This document shows, in pieces, positions 1 through 7,275 of a stretch of DNA of 64,000 bases. Made by a program: the position numbers and the translations under genes. How positions within the stretch are numbered: the first letter of the stretch is position 1; each line of letters starts with the position of its first letter. The stretch comes from a virus: positions 59,466-123,465 of the IMG/VR virus record IMGVR_UViG_3300011113_000491; one strand, 5' to 3'. Below the pieces are notes generated by a model, which saw only the letters and a program-made list of their open reading frames with translations, searched no databases and had not been told where the DNA came from.

Positions 1-3
1 TAA

Positions 4-564
4 TTATAGCACAGTTGCGGTGTTTGTCAATACCCACCACTCTGGAATCTTATTATTCTTCCACTTGGCAAACCGTGCCTTTGCGCCGATATAATACGCA
101 CGATATGCCATTACAGCATCTTCGTTCTTGTAAATATCTGGCATTGCTTGAGCAAACGGCGTAAGAGGACCATTTGTGATATTTGCGGGTCTGTTCTTCT
201 GTAACCATACAAGCAAATTGTTTGATGTATGAACCTTACCATAACGAGATGTGTATTCATTGCACATCTCTACGGCATGAGATGCCAACCAATCATAGTT
301 TGTATTCGTTTCCCTAGTCCAAATTGTACAGGGATGATTAATCATTGTTGATTGATATAGAAATCCATCAATGATTGGGTTATGGTGACGATAAGTAGTG
401 TACTTTCTACCAGACTTTGTAAGTTTGACAGAATAGTATCCATCAAGATAACGGTGTGCTGTTGAGAGTAATTGAGCACTCTCAAGAATCATCTTGACTA
501 CATGCTTGTCACATAGTGATTGTGCTGCAACTGTTGGATTGTTGTCAAGTACAAAGATATTCAT
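4..564 (-). CDS. Conserved large-phage protein, unknown function
   Basis: The product has 186 residues. It begins MNIFVLDN, has CDKHVVKMILESAQLL near residues 20-35 and a Trp-rich tail (KWKNNKIPEWW). I recognise the general type as recurring in large tailed phages but cannot name an activity. The ATG at 564 is preferred over the in-frame ATG at 600 because the conserved-looking sequence starts here and because it forms an ATGA overlap with the stop of the upstream gene, which suggests translational coupling. It is the last gene of a minus-strand run that includes GMP reductase. Confidence 0.8.
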   Translation of the reverse strand: MNIFVLDNNPTVAAQSLCDKHVVKMILESAQLLSTAHRYLDGYYSVKLTKSGRKYTTYRHHNPIIDGFLYQSTMINHPCTIWTRETNTNYDWLASHAVEMCNEYTSRYGKVHTSNNLLVWLQKNRPANITNGPLTPFAQAMPDIYKNEDAVMAYRAYYIGAKARFAKWKNNKIPEWWVLTNTATVL

Positions 565-710
565 AGAATGGCGGGTGGGATCAGACCAGTCTTTTCCCAC
601 ATTTCCCTGGTCTTCTTCTTTGCGTCCTTACGCATTTCAATTGCCTTGTTACGGTTCTTGATAATCTTCTTACGGTGCTTACGCTTTACAACTCTTCCTG
701 ATTTATTCAT
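561..710 (-). CDS. Small basic protein, unknown function
   Basis: This 49-residue product is strongly basic (KRKHRKKIIKNRNK) and probably forms one helix. The ATG at 710 overlaps the TGA of the GMP reductase gene region, and its own stop overlaps the next ATG as ATGA. It therefore sits in a tightly coupled operon. A longer in-frame start exists at 755 but would overlap guaC. The charge suggests nucleic-acid binding, which is only an inference. Confidence 0.6.
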   Translation of the reverse strand: MNKSGRVVKRKHRKKIIKNRNKAIEMRKDAKKKTREMWEKTGLIPPAIL

Positions 711-711
711 T

Positions 712-1719
712 TCATGCTCCAAAAATATTATTAATCTGATTATTAACTCTGACAAATGTAGTACACTTTGGTAGATGCTTTAGTCTACTTGCACCAACAT
801 AGGTACAAGCAGATCGCAACCCACCTAGAATTTCGTTCAGGACATTGTTGACACTTCCCTTGTATTCTACCTGAACAAGTTTTCCTTCGCTAGCCCGGTG
901 GGATGCTACCCCACCGAAATGCTTCTTCATGGCAAACTCCGACGACATGCCATAAAAAGTTTTGTGTGTTAGAACACCATTTGAATATACTGGTGTTCCT
1001 TCAGACTCATCGGTGCCGGAAAACATCCCACCGAGCATAACGAAGTCAGCGCCCCCTCCGAAGGACTTTGCGATATCACCGGGACAGGTGCACCCACCAT
1101 CCGCCATGATATGACCTCCCAGACCGTGTGCTGCATCGGCGCACTCCATCACTGCTGAGAGTTGAGGATATCCCACCCCGGTCATCTTGCGTGTTGTGCA
1201 TACGCTTCCGGGGCCGATTCCAACCTTGACTATATCCGCGCCTGACAGGAGTAGTGCTTCTGTCATTTCCGCTGTTACTACATTCCCTGCTATGATTATT
1301 GCATTCTTCCATTTTTGTCTTGTTTCCTTTACTAGATCAACAAATACTTCCGTATATCCATTTGCTACATCCAAACAGATAAACGGAACATCTTCATTAT
1401 AAAACTCTTGTAGATTTTCCCTACTTGCCTCGTCAAGTCCGCAAGTCAACGCGATATATTCTTTATTTAGAATTTGATCATATTCGCCCTTGCTGATAAA
1501 CTTGTGCATACAAGTAACACACCTGTAAGGACTTAGGGCATTTGCCATTTTTGATACGCCAATAGTATCCATGTTGGCAGCCACGATTGGAATACCAGTC
1601 CAAGTTCTTTTACTGTGCAAAAAGGTAAAGGTTCTAGTTAGATCTACTTCTGCTCGGGATGTCAACTTAGAACGCTTTGGACGAATCAATACATCAGAAT
1701 AATCAAGTTTCATTTCCAT
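712..1719 (-). CDS. guaC: GMP reductase
   Basis: The 335-residue product follows bacterial GuaC from end to end. It has DYSDVLIRPKRS near the start, IVAANMDT, the catalytic-cysteine loop GPGSVCTTR (Cys near residue 174), GGADFVMLGGM and the C-terminal GGLRSACTYVGAS block. There are no CBS domains, which favours GMP reductase over IMP dehydrogenase. The enzyme reduces GMP to IMP with NADPH and so rebalances purines. The start at 1719 has GGAAAG seven bases upstream; the longer start at 1761 would overlap the upstream gene more. It belongs with nrdJ, thyX and dut elsewhere in the window. Confidence 0.93.
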   Translation of the reverse strand: MEMKLDYSDVLIRPKRSKLTSRAEVDLTRTFTFLHSKRTWTGIPIVAANMDTIGVSKMANALSPYRCVTCMHKFISKGEYDQILNKEYIALTCGLDEASRENLQEFYNEDVPFICLDVANGYTEVFVDLVKETRQKWKNAIIIAGNVVTAEMTEALLLSGADIVKVGIGPGSVCTTRKMTGVGYPQLSAVMECADAAHGLGGHIMADGGCTCPGDIAKSFGGGADFVMLGGMFSGTDESEGTPVYSNGVLTHKTFYGMSSEFAMKKHFGGVASHRASEGKLVQVEYKGSVNNVLNEILGGLRSACTYVGASRLKHLPKCTTFVRVNNQINNIFGA

Positions 1720-1933
1720 TAGATTTCTTTCCACTATTCTTTCCACCCATATGTGTTTCAATATGGAGTTGGAGAGACTTCATCTTCTTTGCAAGAGTTT
1801 TTCTATCTGCCTTGTCAAGAAGATACTGCTCATAAGTATACACTGCCTGCGTTGCAAGTTCAATCAGTTCGATGACATATTCATCATCATGTGCGTTTTG
1901 TTTAGTTCTCCCGAACAACTTCAATTTCCTCAA
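1703..1933 (-). CDS. Hypothetical protein
   Basis: A product of about 76 residues with a central acidic helical part (DDEYVIELIELATQAVYTYEQYL) and a Lys/Gly/Asn-rich tail. I do not recognise it. There is no ATG at the 5' end, so a TTG start is needed (1933, or 1918 with GAGG at a better distance). The 3' end overlaps the start of guaC, which suggests coupling. The exact start is uncertain. Confidence 0.55.
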   Translation of the reverse strand: MRKLKLFGRTKQNAHDDEYVIELIELATQAVYTYEQYLLDKADRKTLAKKMKSLQLHIETHMGGKNSGKKSNGNET

Positions 1934-2210
1934 AAAGATTCAACTGATTATCATTTAGTTCTTGATTGTAATTCTTTAAAAAATTCAGAGCCTGAAGAAC
2001 ACATTCGGCAAGTTCACTCGATGCGTTTGAATCATACACATCAATACTTTCATTAGAATTCCAATTACTAAAATGAAGACCAATTACTCCATTTTCATTT
2101 TTTCTTAGAGTTATGAATGGATTTTTAGATTCTTCTGGAAAAATTTCACAAATGAATTGAATATCTCCATTGAGATAATTATCAGAGTTTGAGTCTACCT
2201 TTATGTTCAT
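1902..2210 (-). CDS. Hypothetical acidic protein
   Basis: The 102-residue product is acidic, with beta-type segments (DIQFICEIFP, FITLRKNENGVIGLHFSNW) and a helical C-terminal part. I do not recognise a family. The ATG at 2210 has AAAGGA upstream at good spacing and overlaps the stop of the preceding gene by four bases. The 3' end overlaps the next gene. Confidence 0.65.
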   Translation of the reverse strand: MNIKVDSNSDNYLNGDIQFICEIFPEESKNPFITLRKNENGVIGLHFSNWNSNESIDVYDSNASSELAECVLQALNFLKNYNQELNDNQLNLFEEIEVVREN

Positions 2211-2533
2211 AATAATTCCTTTATTTTTAAACTTTCTGTTTTGGATTGCATTAGATCTTGAGTTGTATAGAAATATATTACGCTACTCAATCTAAAACTT
2301 TTCCACTCCTTATCAATTATATCATAAACTGGAACGAGATCAACATCTTTCTGAAAAGGAGAGAATATTTCTTGCAAAGATCTTCTCGCATTTCTATTAA
2401 GCATACCATAATTCAATGAGCAATACAAACTTCTATATTTTCCATTTGTCACTTTTTGAAAATAAACCTTACACACTCCGGCAGATAGATATTTAAGAAC
2501 CAAATCTCTTTGTAATTGATTTTCCTTTAACAT
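2207..2533 (-). CDS. Small WYL_2-like (DUF2693-type) protein
   Basis: The product has about 108 residues. The pattern VYFQKVTNGKYRSLYCSLN ... LVPVYDIIDKEWKSFRLSSVIYF resembles the small phage SH3-barrel proteins filed as DUF2693/WYL_2, in which a short modified-sequence strand pair is followed by V.D...W.SFR..S. The assignment comes from pattern memory only. Starts at 2533 (ATG) and 2536 (GTG) are both possible, and either overlaps the stop of the upstream cargo gene. The role is unknown; DNA or nucleotide binding is a guess. Confidence 0.6.
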   Translation of the reverse strand: MLKENQLQRDLVLKYLSAGVCKVYFQKVTNGKYRSLYCSLNYGMLNRNARRSLQEIFSPFQKDVDLVPVYDIIDKEWKSFRLSSVIYFYTTQDLMQSKTESLKIKELL

Positions 2534-4128
2534 CACTCATCTCCAGGCATTGTTTCCGGTAGTTTAAAGTGTTTTCTCAGTTTCTTTAGTACTTCTTTTG
2601 CTGCTTTTCTGTTTTCACCAAAACGCCAATTATATTCTTGCCAACCATGAGATTCTTTTATTGGTGTTTGTGATTCCATATGAGCCTTTAGATCATCTTT
2701 AAGTTTATCTGAGTACTTAGTGCCTTTTGTACCAAATGCATCACTACCCACAGCACCAGTCTCCAACCATTTCTTTCCGCCGCCGGCGCCCTGATTATGA
2801 CTGTATGCTAATACTTCTAGTTGTTTATGTTTTGGAAGATTTCTATATTGAGGACTTAGTTTTGTTAAAACTCTGTGATTGGCAATAGTAAATCCTGCTA
2901 ACATATCTTCTTGCATTTGTGGATTTGCTCTAAATTGTTCTCTCGCAGAAGTATGATGTCCTGGGTCATCAATACCTAAAACCCTTGCAGCATCCGTCTT
3001 TGCATCACGACCTAATTGATATCTACCATCGTAGTGTTTTCCAGCACCACCTGCAACGCTATAATCTCCACCAGATTCAATGTGTGATAATGATCCACGA
3101 AAGACATTCCATGTATCAGCATCAATTCCTAAATGCTGTGTGATAAGCTCATGAGGAACTTTGACACCAGAGTGTTGTGCTGTTTGCGTTGGTTTTGCTT
3201 CTGGTGTATGTGTCACTTTAGTCTGTACTTGACCTAGTGGATTTGCATTTCTTGGATGTACAGTAGGAGTTTTAGAAACTTGTGTTTCTAATGGTTTTTG
3301 TGGAAACAGTGTTCTATTCAAAGAAGTCCCTACTGCTTTCCCACCTAACATAGCTCCACCGGCGGCTGCCAAACCTAGTCCAACTGCTGCTACCTTTTTC
3401 ATTAATTTTGATTCATTTAAAGACAATGATGCGTCTCTCATCTGTTCCATATGATCATTCATTTTATCAAGATAACCAGAATTACGCAACTCCTTGAATA
3501 CTAAATTTTCATAAGAGAACTCGCCTGACTTTTTAAGTCCTGCCACTCTCATGTTTTTAATTTTATCTTTGAGTGTCTTAAAAGAGAACTCATTTGCTCC
3601 ACCAGAAACTAAATCATCAATTCTATTTTTAAGATGATCTATTTTGTGAAGAAGATGTGGGTTATCATAATCAACACGGACATGGTGAGGGTGTACCAAC
3701 CAGTCATCGTTCTTTAGACTATACACCCCTTGATCTTTTTGATATGGGTCATTGACATCTTGAGCATATAGTTCAACATCATGACCTTTTACTTTGACAT
3801 CGTGAATCTTTGACCAAAGTTCTTTTTTATCTTTTAGATATTCATCAACAAACTCGGGAGCAGCATCCATTTGATCTTTGTGAATGACAAAGTGTATATC
3901 AAGATCAGAATGTTCGGTATAATTGTAATTTGCATTACCACCAACTAGAATAATATCTTCTATTATGCTATTTGGTATTTTTGCAAACTCTTGCCAAAAC
4001 TTTGCAACATACAAAAGATGATTTCTGATTTCTGGTTTTAATTTATCATTTTCCCAGAAAACAGGATTCAACTCATCATGATACTGAAGAGTTAGTGATT
4101 CTTTGATGTATGATGAAAAAGTTTTCAT
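2533..4128 (-). CDS. Capsid-targeted nucleotidyltransferase-lytic transglycosylase fusion
   Basis: The product has 531 residues. Residues 1-10 (MKTFSSYIKE, then S) match the T4 capsid-targeting peptide that ends in an I-x-E processing site. Residues 61-80 hold a polymerase-beta-type nucleotidyltransferase signature (GGN, then SDLDIHF). A second L-x-E site, LNE before Ser, lies at residue 239. It is followed by a Gly/Ala-rich hydrophobic stretch and a proline-rich linker. Residues about 335-500 look like a lysozyme-type or SLT transglycosylase (HIESGGDY, GAGKHYDGRYQLG; candidate catalytic Glu351). Head maturation could therefore release two enzymes. The ATG overlaps the upstream stop as ATGA. 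Domain calls are from motifs only. Confidence 0.82.
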   Translation of the reverse strand: MKTFSSYIKESLTLQYHDELNPVFWENDKLKPEIRNHLLYVAKFWQEFAKIPNSIIEDIILVGGNANYNYTEHSDLDIHFVIHKDQMDAAPEFVDEYLKDKKELWSKIHDVKVKGHDVELYAQDVNDPYQKDQGVYSLKNDDWLVHPHHVRVDYDNPHLLHKIDHLKNRIDDLVSGGANEFSFKTLKDKIKNMRVAGLKKSGEFSYENLVFKELRNSGYLDKMNDHMEQMRDASLSLNESKLMKKVAAVGLGLAAAGGAMLGGKAVGTSLNRTLFPQKPLETQVSKTPTVHPRNANPLGQVQTKVTHTPEAKPTQTAQHSGVKVPHELITQHLGIDADTWNVFRGSLSHIESGGDYSVAGGAGKHYDGRYQLGRDAKTDAARVLGIDDPGHHTSAREQFRANPQMQEDMLAGFTIANHRVLTKLSPQYRNLPKHKQLEVLAYSHNQGAGGGKKWLETGAVGSDAFGTKGTKYSDKLKDDLKAHMESQTPIKESHGWQEYNWRFGENRKAAKEVLKKLRKHFKLPETMPGDE

Positions 4129-4334
4129 TTTTTAATTGTCTTTGGTTTTGGTGTAGGGTTTGATATAGGTTTTGGTGTAGGCTTCCGACCATATATATCG
4201 TCTATATTAAATCTCATATCATCTAGTGCTTCAGCAGAATATGCTGTTCCACGATATACTGGTTCTTTTGGTTTATCAAAATCAAAAGTGAGTTGTTCCC
4301 CAACTTCTAGAAGATATTGTTTGAATGATTTCAT
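4125..4334 (-). CDS. Capsid-targeting-peptide protein, short
   Basis: The 69-residue product begins MKSFKQYLLE before Val, a T4-type capsid-targeting peptide with an L-x-E site. The remainder has EPVYRGTAYSAEALDD, which faintly recalls the first motif of ADP-ribosyltransferases, and then a Pro/Lys repeat tail (PTPKPISNPTPKPK). It is too short for a full transferase, so it may be a remnant or a DNA-condensing internal peptide. The start at 4334 lies exactly five bases after a minus-strand TATAAATA, predicting a leaderless late transcript. It overlaps the next gene by four bases. Confidence 0.75.
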   Translation of the reverse strand: MKSFKQYLLEVGEQLTFDFDKPKEPVYRGTAYSAEALDDMRFNIDDIYGRKPTPKPISNPTPKPKTIKK

Positions 4335-4339
4335 GCTAT

Positions 4340-4351
4340 TATTTATAAATA
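4340..4351. promoter_or_regulatory. Overlapping divergent T4-type late promoters
   Basis: TATAAATA is present on the minus strand at 4340-4347 and on the plus strand at 4344-4351. The minus-strand copy is five bases from the ATG at 4334. The plus-strand copy leads to the gene at 4386 through a leader of about 28 bases that carries AAAGGA. Confidence 0.75.
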
Positions 4352-4385
4352 ACAAAGTACATACATATATTTAAAGGAAACTATT

Positions 4386-4814
4386 ATGAACTTAAAAGAA
4401 TACTATAAAGAATTACTTTCAGAGCAACTATTGAATGAAATAGGTGCAGCAAAATTAGGAAGAATCGAAAAATCAATTAAAAGAAAAGAAGCACAAAAAG
4501 ATAAAACAACAGCGGCAATTGATTCCAGTCGCGGAAGAATACAGGATGCTCTTTTAAATCCAGATGCAGTAAAAACCGCAGCCGTTGGACCCGGAAGTCC
4601 CCTACAACAGAGACTTAATGCACTGTATATGGCAAGAGCCCGTGGTCAAGTTGGAAGAAAAGAAAAACTCAATAAACGAGGGATGAAAATAGCAGGACAG
4701 GCTGGTATGGCAATTGGCCAGGGTGCTACAAATCGAGATACAATTCAATCATATAGCGATAGAATCGGTGGACTTGGCCACCCAGGCGGTCACCCTAGAT
4801 TTAGACCTAGATGA
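4386..4814 (+). CDS. Predicted internal head protein, basic
   Basis: The 142-residue product is rich in Lys, Arg, Gly and Ala. Its N-terminus, MNLKEYYKELLSEQLLNE before Ile-Gly, resembles a longer capsid-targeting peptide ending in L-N-E. The remainder has no recognisable domain and ends in a Gly/His/Pro/Arg tail. A late promoter and an AAAGGA ribosome site lie upstream, and a terminator follows. It is the only plus-strand gene in this cargo cluster. Confidence 0.7.
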   Translation: MNLKEYYKELLSEQLLNEIGAAKLGRIEKSIKRKEAQKDKTTAAIDSSRGRIQDALLNPDAVKTAAVGPGSPLQQRLNALYMARARGQVGRKEKLNKRGMKIAGQAGMAIGQGATNRDTIQSYSDRIGGLGHPGGHPRFRPR

Positions 4815-4836
4815 TGTAAAACAATAAAATAAAAAG

Positions 4837-4859
4837 AAACCCCCATATGGGGGTTTTTT
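4837..4859. terminator. Bidirectional intrinsic terminator
   Basis: AAACCCCCATATGGGGGTTT is a perfect hairpin followed by T-runs on either strand. It separates the convergent ends of the genes at 4386 and 4875. Confidence 0.85.
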
Positions 4860-4874
4860 ATTTGTCTCTAAAAA

Positions 4875-5492
4875 TTATCCGTTTCTTATCACAGAAACAC
4901 CATCTGCTGACATTCCAGAGAAATGTGTTGCAATTTTCGCCATTTTTTCGTGATCTCTACCCCCACCGCTTTTTATTGATGGTATGACTCTGAGATCCAT
5001 ATGTGTATCCAAGAACGCCGGAATATCGGTGATCTTCCTTTGAGTTATGGGGGAAACAGACTTTAGTGCAATATGTTCATCGTCACCAATGTCCTTTGCG
5101 GCCGCACCATGTAATCTTTCTACCACTTTACGTCTCGGAGAGAAATGTTTACCATCAAATGTGCTCAAGAATACAGGGGAGTGATTCTGTATTATATCTT
5201 CGTGATGAACAAATACAATCGGTTTTGTATTTGGTTTGTAAACTGCAACCCAAGGAACCTTGCTCGTGTTTCCTTCTCTCTGAAGTGCATATGGTGCAAT
5301 CAGTCCAACATTAGATCCTGCATAGACACCACTGAATGGTTTGTGTCCTTCGAGTGGCATATCCCCTCTCTGACTATTTCCATGTCTATCCATCACATAT
5401 GGTTTTGGATCGAATTGTTCTACTGGTTTATGATCCAATCGAAAAACATGGTTGGAACGAGACTCAAGAAGATACTGACGAAATGATTTCAT
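4875..5492 (-). CDS. Capsid-targeted cargo protein, unknown activity
   Basis: The 205-residue product begins MKSFRQYLLE before Ser. After the predicted cleavage site the chain has HVFRLDHKP, HKPFSGVYAGSN, APYALQRE and HHEDIIQNHSPVFLSTF. The spacing of an early Arg, a small Gly/Ala/Ser loop and a later acidic segment is loosely like a mono-ADP-ribosyltransferase, as in T4 Alt, but no convincing catalytic triad can be read. It is the last gene of a four-gene minus-strand operon of similar proteins. GGTGAG precedes the ATG. Confidence 0.7.
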   Translation of the reverse strand: MKSFRQYLLESRSNHVFRLDHKPVEQFDPKPYVMDRHGNSQRGDMPLEGHKPFSGVYAGSNVGLIAPYALQREGNTSKVPWVAVYKPNTKPIVFVHHEDIIQNHSPVFLSTFDGKHFSPRRKVVERLHGAAAKDIGDDEHIALKSVSPITQRKITDIPAFLDTHMDLRVIPSIKSGGGRDHEKMAKIATHFSGMSADGVSVIRNG

Positions 5493-5496
5493 GTTC

Positions 5497-5742
5497 TCAC
5501 CAAATTCTGTTTAATATCTGCCCATCAGGACCCATACTACTCCATCTTGTCCCTGTTCCCGTTGTATCAAAGACAGCATCTTCCGTTCCCATCTTATGTC
5601 CTTCTAAGTAGTGTGGATTGTCTTTGTGATCTGCATGGTGACTCAAATTAAAGAATCCATGCTCAAACCCTAAACTAAAAGCCTTTTGTTCTGCTTCGGT
5701 TCTTTTGTTTTCTTTTAGAAATTTTTTGAAAGAGAGCATCAT
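5497..5742 (-). CDS. Capsid-targeting-peptide protein, small
   Basis: The 81-residue product begins MMLSFKKFLKE before Asn, a variant targeting peptide with an L-K-E site. The rest is rich in His, Gly and Phe (LGFEHGFFNLSHHADHKDNPHY), with no family I recognise. It overlaps the upstream gene by four bases and lies four bases ahead of the next one. Confidence 0.65.
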   Translation of the reverse strand: MMLSFKKFLKENKRTEAEQKAFSLGFEHGFFNLSHHADHKDNPHYLEGHKMGTEDAVFDTTGTGTRWSSMGPDGQILNRIW

Positions 5743-6326
5743 TTTTTCCTTGTTCTAATTCTTTTTGGTCTAAGTTCAAATTTTGTCAATTCTGCGCGTG
5801 TAAAACCATGAGGATCACTCCTTCTACTATATGCTCCGCGTTCATCTTTTGCCGGATTATAGACTGTAACCTTTCCATCGTAATCCATATGAACAGGTCT
5901 AATTCCTGCCAGTCTTCTCCAAACAGATCGTGAACCACGGGTCTGTTGTTCGCCTGATTCTATTGTGACTCCCAGTTTATCTGCTAGAGTACCATATACT
6001 TTAGGAACTAAATTTTTTACTCTTGCCTTTTCTCCTGCATGGGTCTTGTGAATGGAAGGGCTATTAATAGTAACTCTTCTAGCCCGAGGATGACTGACAG
6101 GAAAGATTCCTACTATTTGCTTTTTATGAACAAGATGATAAACCGTTTCGTCTTCATCTGGATATAGTGGATGGTCTTCGTGAGGTCGTATTAGACTGTA
6201 TGATCCAATTTTACCAATCAGTTTACCTGGCACAGATGGTACTACTTTTGATAGATAATCAGCATATCTTCTACTGGTTTGAATCATTTCTGGTGCTTCA
6301 AGAAGATATTGTTTGAATGATTTCAT
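5739..6326 (-). CDS. Capsid-targeted cargo protein, possibly acyltransferase-like
   Basis: The 195-residue product begins MKSFKQYLLE before Ala, the best match in the window to the T4 targeting peptide and its cleavage site. The body has alternating strands and helices (YHLVHKKQIVGIFPVS, VKNLVPKVYGTLADKLGV, SVWRRLAG). This is loosely the order of GNAT-type transferases, but no acetyl-CoA loop is clear. The tail is basic (RPKRIRTRKK). It overlaps both neighbours by four bases. Confidence 0.7.
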   Translation of the reverse strand: MKSFKQYLLEAPEMIQTSRRYADYLSKVVPSVPGKLIGKIGSYSLIRPHEDHPLYPDEDETVYHLVHKKQIVGIFPVSHPRARRVTINSPSIHKTHAGEKARVKNLVPKVYGTLADKLGVTIESGEQQTRGSRSVWRRLAGIRPVHMDYDGKVTVYNPAKDERGAYSRRSDPHGFTRAELTKFELRPKRIRTRKK

Positions 6327-6778
6327 CGTCGGCTTCTCTTTCTACTAGTTAGACCAGATATATTTGTCGCAGTAATTCCATATCGTCCTGCCATTGCCTG
6401 ATAAATTGAATGTCTTACTGGATCATCAGTATCATACACAATATCTCTTGGTTTTTGAGTCATCATATGATGATGAAAGTACTCATGAATCTTTTTACCT
6501 ATTGCCAAAGCATGGTGGGCAGGAATACGGGTAGATGGACTCTCAAACCGATGATTCACAGTAAATGCAATTTTAGAAACTCCGTCTTCCACTTTTTTTG
6601 CCAGGAATGATACTCTATATTCCGCGTCACTGTCTCTAATATGACCACGATATACATGAGTATCAAGAATTTTTGAATGCACCCCTGCCGGAATGAATTC
6701 ATAATCGGGATGGTAATATGGAACCTCTTGTGCGGAGGTATCAAACATTTCCATGATGTATTTTTTGAATGATCTCAT
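6323..6778 (-). CDS. Capsid-targeted cargo protein, unknown activity
   Basis: The 151-residue product begins MRSFKKYIME before Met, a variant targeting peptide with an I-M-E site. It contains THVYRGHIRD, a strand pair (KIAFTVNHRFES) and a His-rich helix (IHEYFHHHMM), and ends in SRKRSRR. It is the first gene of the operon and its ATG lies six bases after a minus-strand TATAAATA. Like the next gene it could be a degenerate acyltransferase; this is a guess. Confidence 0.7.
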   Translation of the reverse strand: MRSFKKYIMEMFDTSAQEVPYYHPDYEFIPAGVHSKILDTHVYRGHIRDSDAEYRVSFLAKKVEDGVSKIAFTVNHRFESPSTRIPAHHALAIGKKIHEYFHHHMMTQKPRDIVYDTDDPVRHSIYQAMAGRYGITATNISGLTSRKRSRR

Positions 6779-6784
6779 ACCCCA

Positions 6785-6792
6785 TATTTATA
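6785..6792 (-). promoter_or_regulatory. T4-type late promoter, leaderless
   Basis: TATAAATA on the minus strand, six bases from the ATG at 6778. A copy of the 20-bp GGATCC-containing repeat lies immediately upstream. Confidence 0.75.
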
Positions 6793-6793
6793 A

Positions 6794-6820
6794 TTTTTTT
6801 GGGGACTGGGGGATCCTAAA
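6794..6820. repeat. 20-bp junction repeat, copy 1
   Basis: On the minus strand this holds TTAGGATCCCCCAGTCCCCA followed by an A-run. A partial second unit (GGGGGACCCTAAAG) follows at 6820-6833. Similar copies lie at 7161 and 7189. Confidence 0.75.
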
Positions 6821-6835
6821 GGGGGACCCTAAAGA

Positions 6836-7138
6836 TTATCGAACTATTAGATTACCATTCCAAATTTTTAGTTTCGAACCCGGAAAGAATTCTTGTAGAA
6901 GCTCTAGGAGTTCTTTTTCTTTTTCTTTTGATAATTTTGTTGGTTTCTTGTTTCCAATAAAATTACCAGATTGAGTAATGCCTTGATTTAGATTGAAGTC
7001 AGGAGCATCATCAAAATCAGGAACAAGAAAGAGAATATCCTGAATTGGAATTATTTTTACTTGAGAAGATGCTACTACAGGAGATGTAAGTAGAGAAATA
7101 CAGAGAAAGATCACGATTAGTATTTTTGAAAGCTTCAT
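6836..7138 (-). CDS. Secreted small protein, unknown function
   Basis: The 100-residue product has a clear signal peptide: a basic start, a hydrophobic core (ILIVIFLCISLLTS) and a probable cleavage after VVASS. The mature part is short, with an acidic patch (DFDDAPDFN) and a Lys/Glu helix (KLSKEKEKELLELLQEFF). No family is recognised. The ATG is exactly five bases after a TATAAATA octamer, predicting a leaderless late message. Export during late infection suggests an envelope role. Confidence 0.7.
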   Translation of the reverse strand: MKLSKILIVIFLCISLLTSPVVASSQVKIIPIQDILFLVPDFDDAPDFNLNQGITQSGNFIGNKKPTKLSKEKEKELLELLQEFFPGSKLKIWNGNLIVR

Positions 7139-7143
7139 GATAT

Positions 7144-7151
7144 TATTTATA
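7144..7151 (-). promoter_or_regulatory. T4-type late promoter, leaderless
   Basis: TATAAATA on the minus strand, five bases from the ATG at 7138, again with the GGATCC repeat directly upstream. Confidence 0.75.
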
Positions 7152-7160
7152 AGAATTATT

Positions 7161-7216
7161 TGGGGACTGGGGGATCCTAATGAAAAGGATTTTTTGGGAA
7201 CTGGGGGATCCTAAAA
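7161..7216. repeat. Junction repeats, copies 2 and 3
   Basis: Two further copies of the GGGGACTGGGGGATCCTAA unit lie at about 7161-7180 and 7189-7213; the second reads GGGAACT. They stand at the boundary between AT-rich and GC-rich DNA. Confidence 0.75.
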
Positions 7217-7225
7217 GAACTTATA

Positions 7226-7275
7226 AGGGGGGTAGGGGGGGTAGGGGTTATAGTGAGCCTCGCTAGCGCACTATA
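7226..7275. other. G-run tract and inverted repeat at composition boundary
   Basis: Three runs of four to seven G, separated by TA, are followed by an inverted repeat with ATAGTG/CACTAT arms. The tract could form a G-quadruplex. No gene is visible between 7152 and 7375. Confidence 0.55.

Noticed and set aside
4875-5492. Firm call as an Alt-like ADP-ribosyltransferase
   Set aside because: The targeting peptide fits, but no clear R-S-E or H-Y-E catalytic set can be read.
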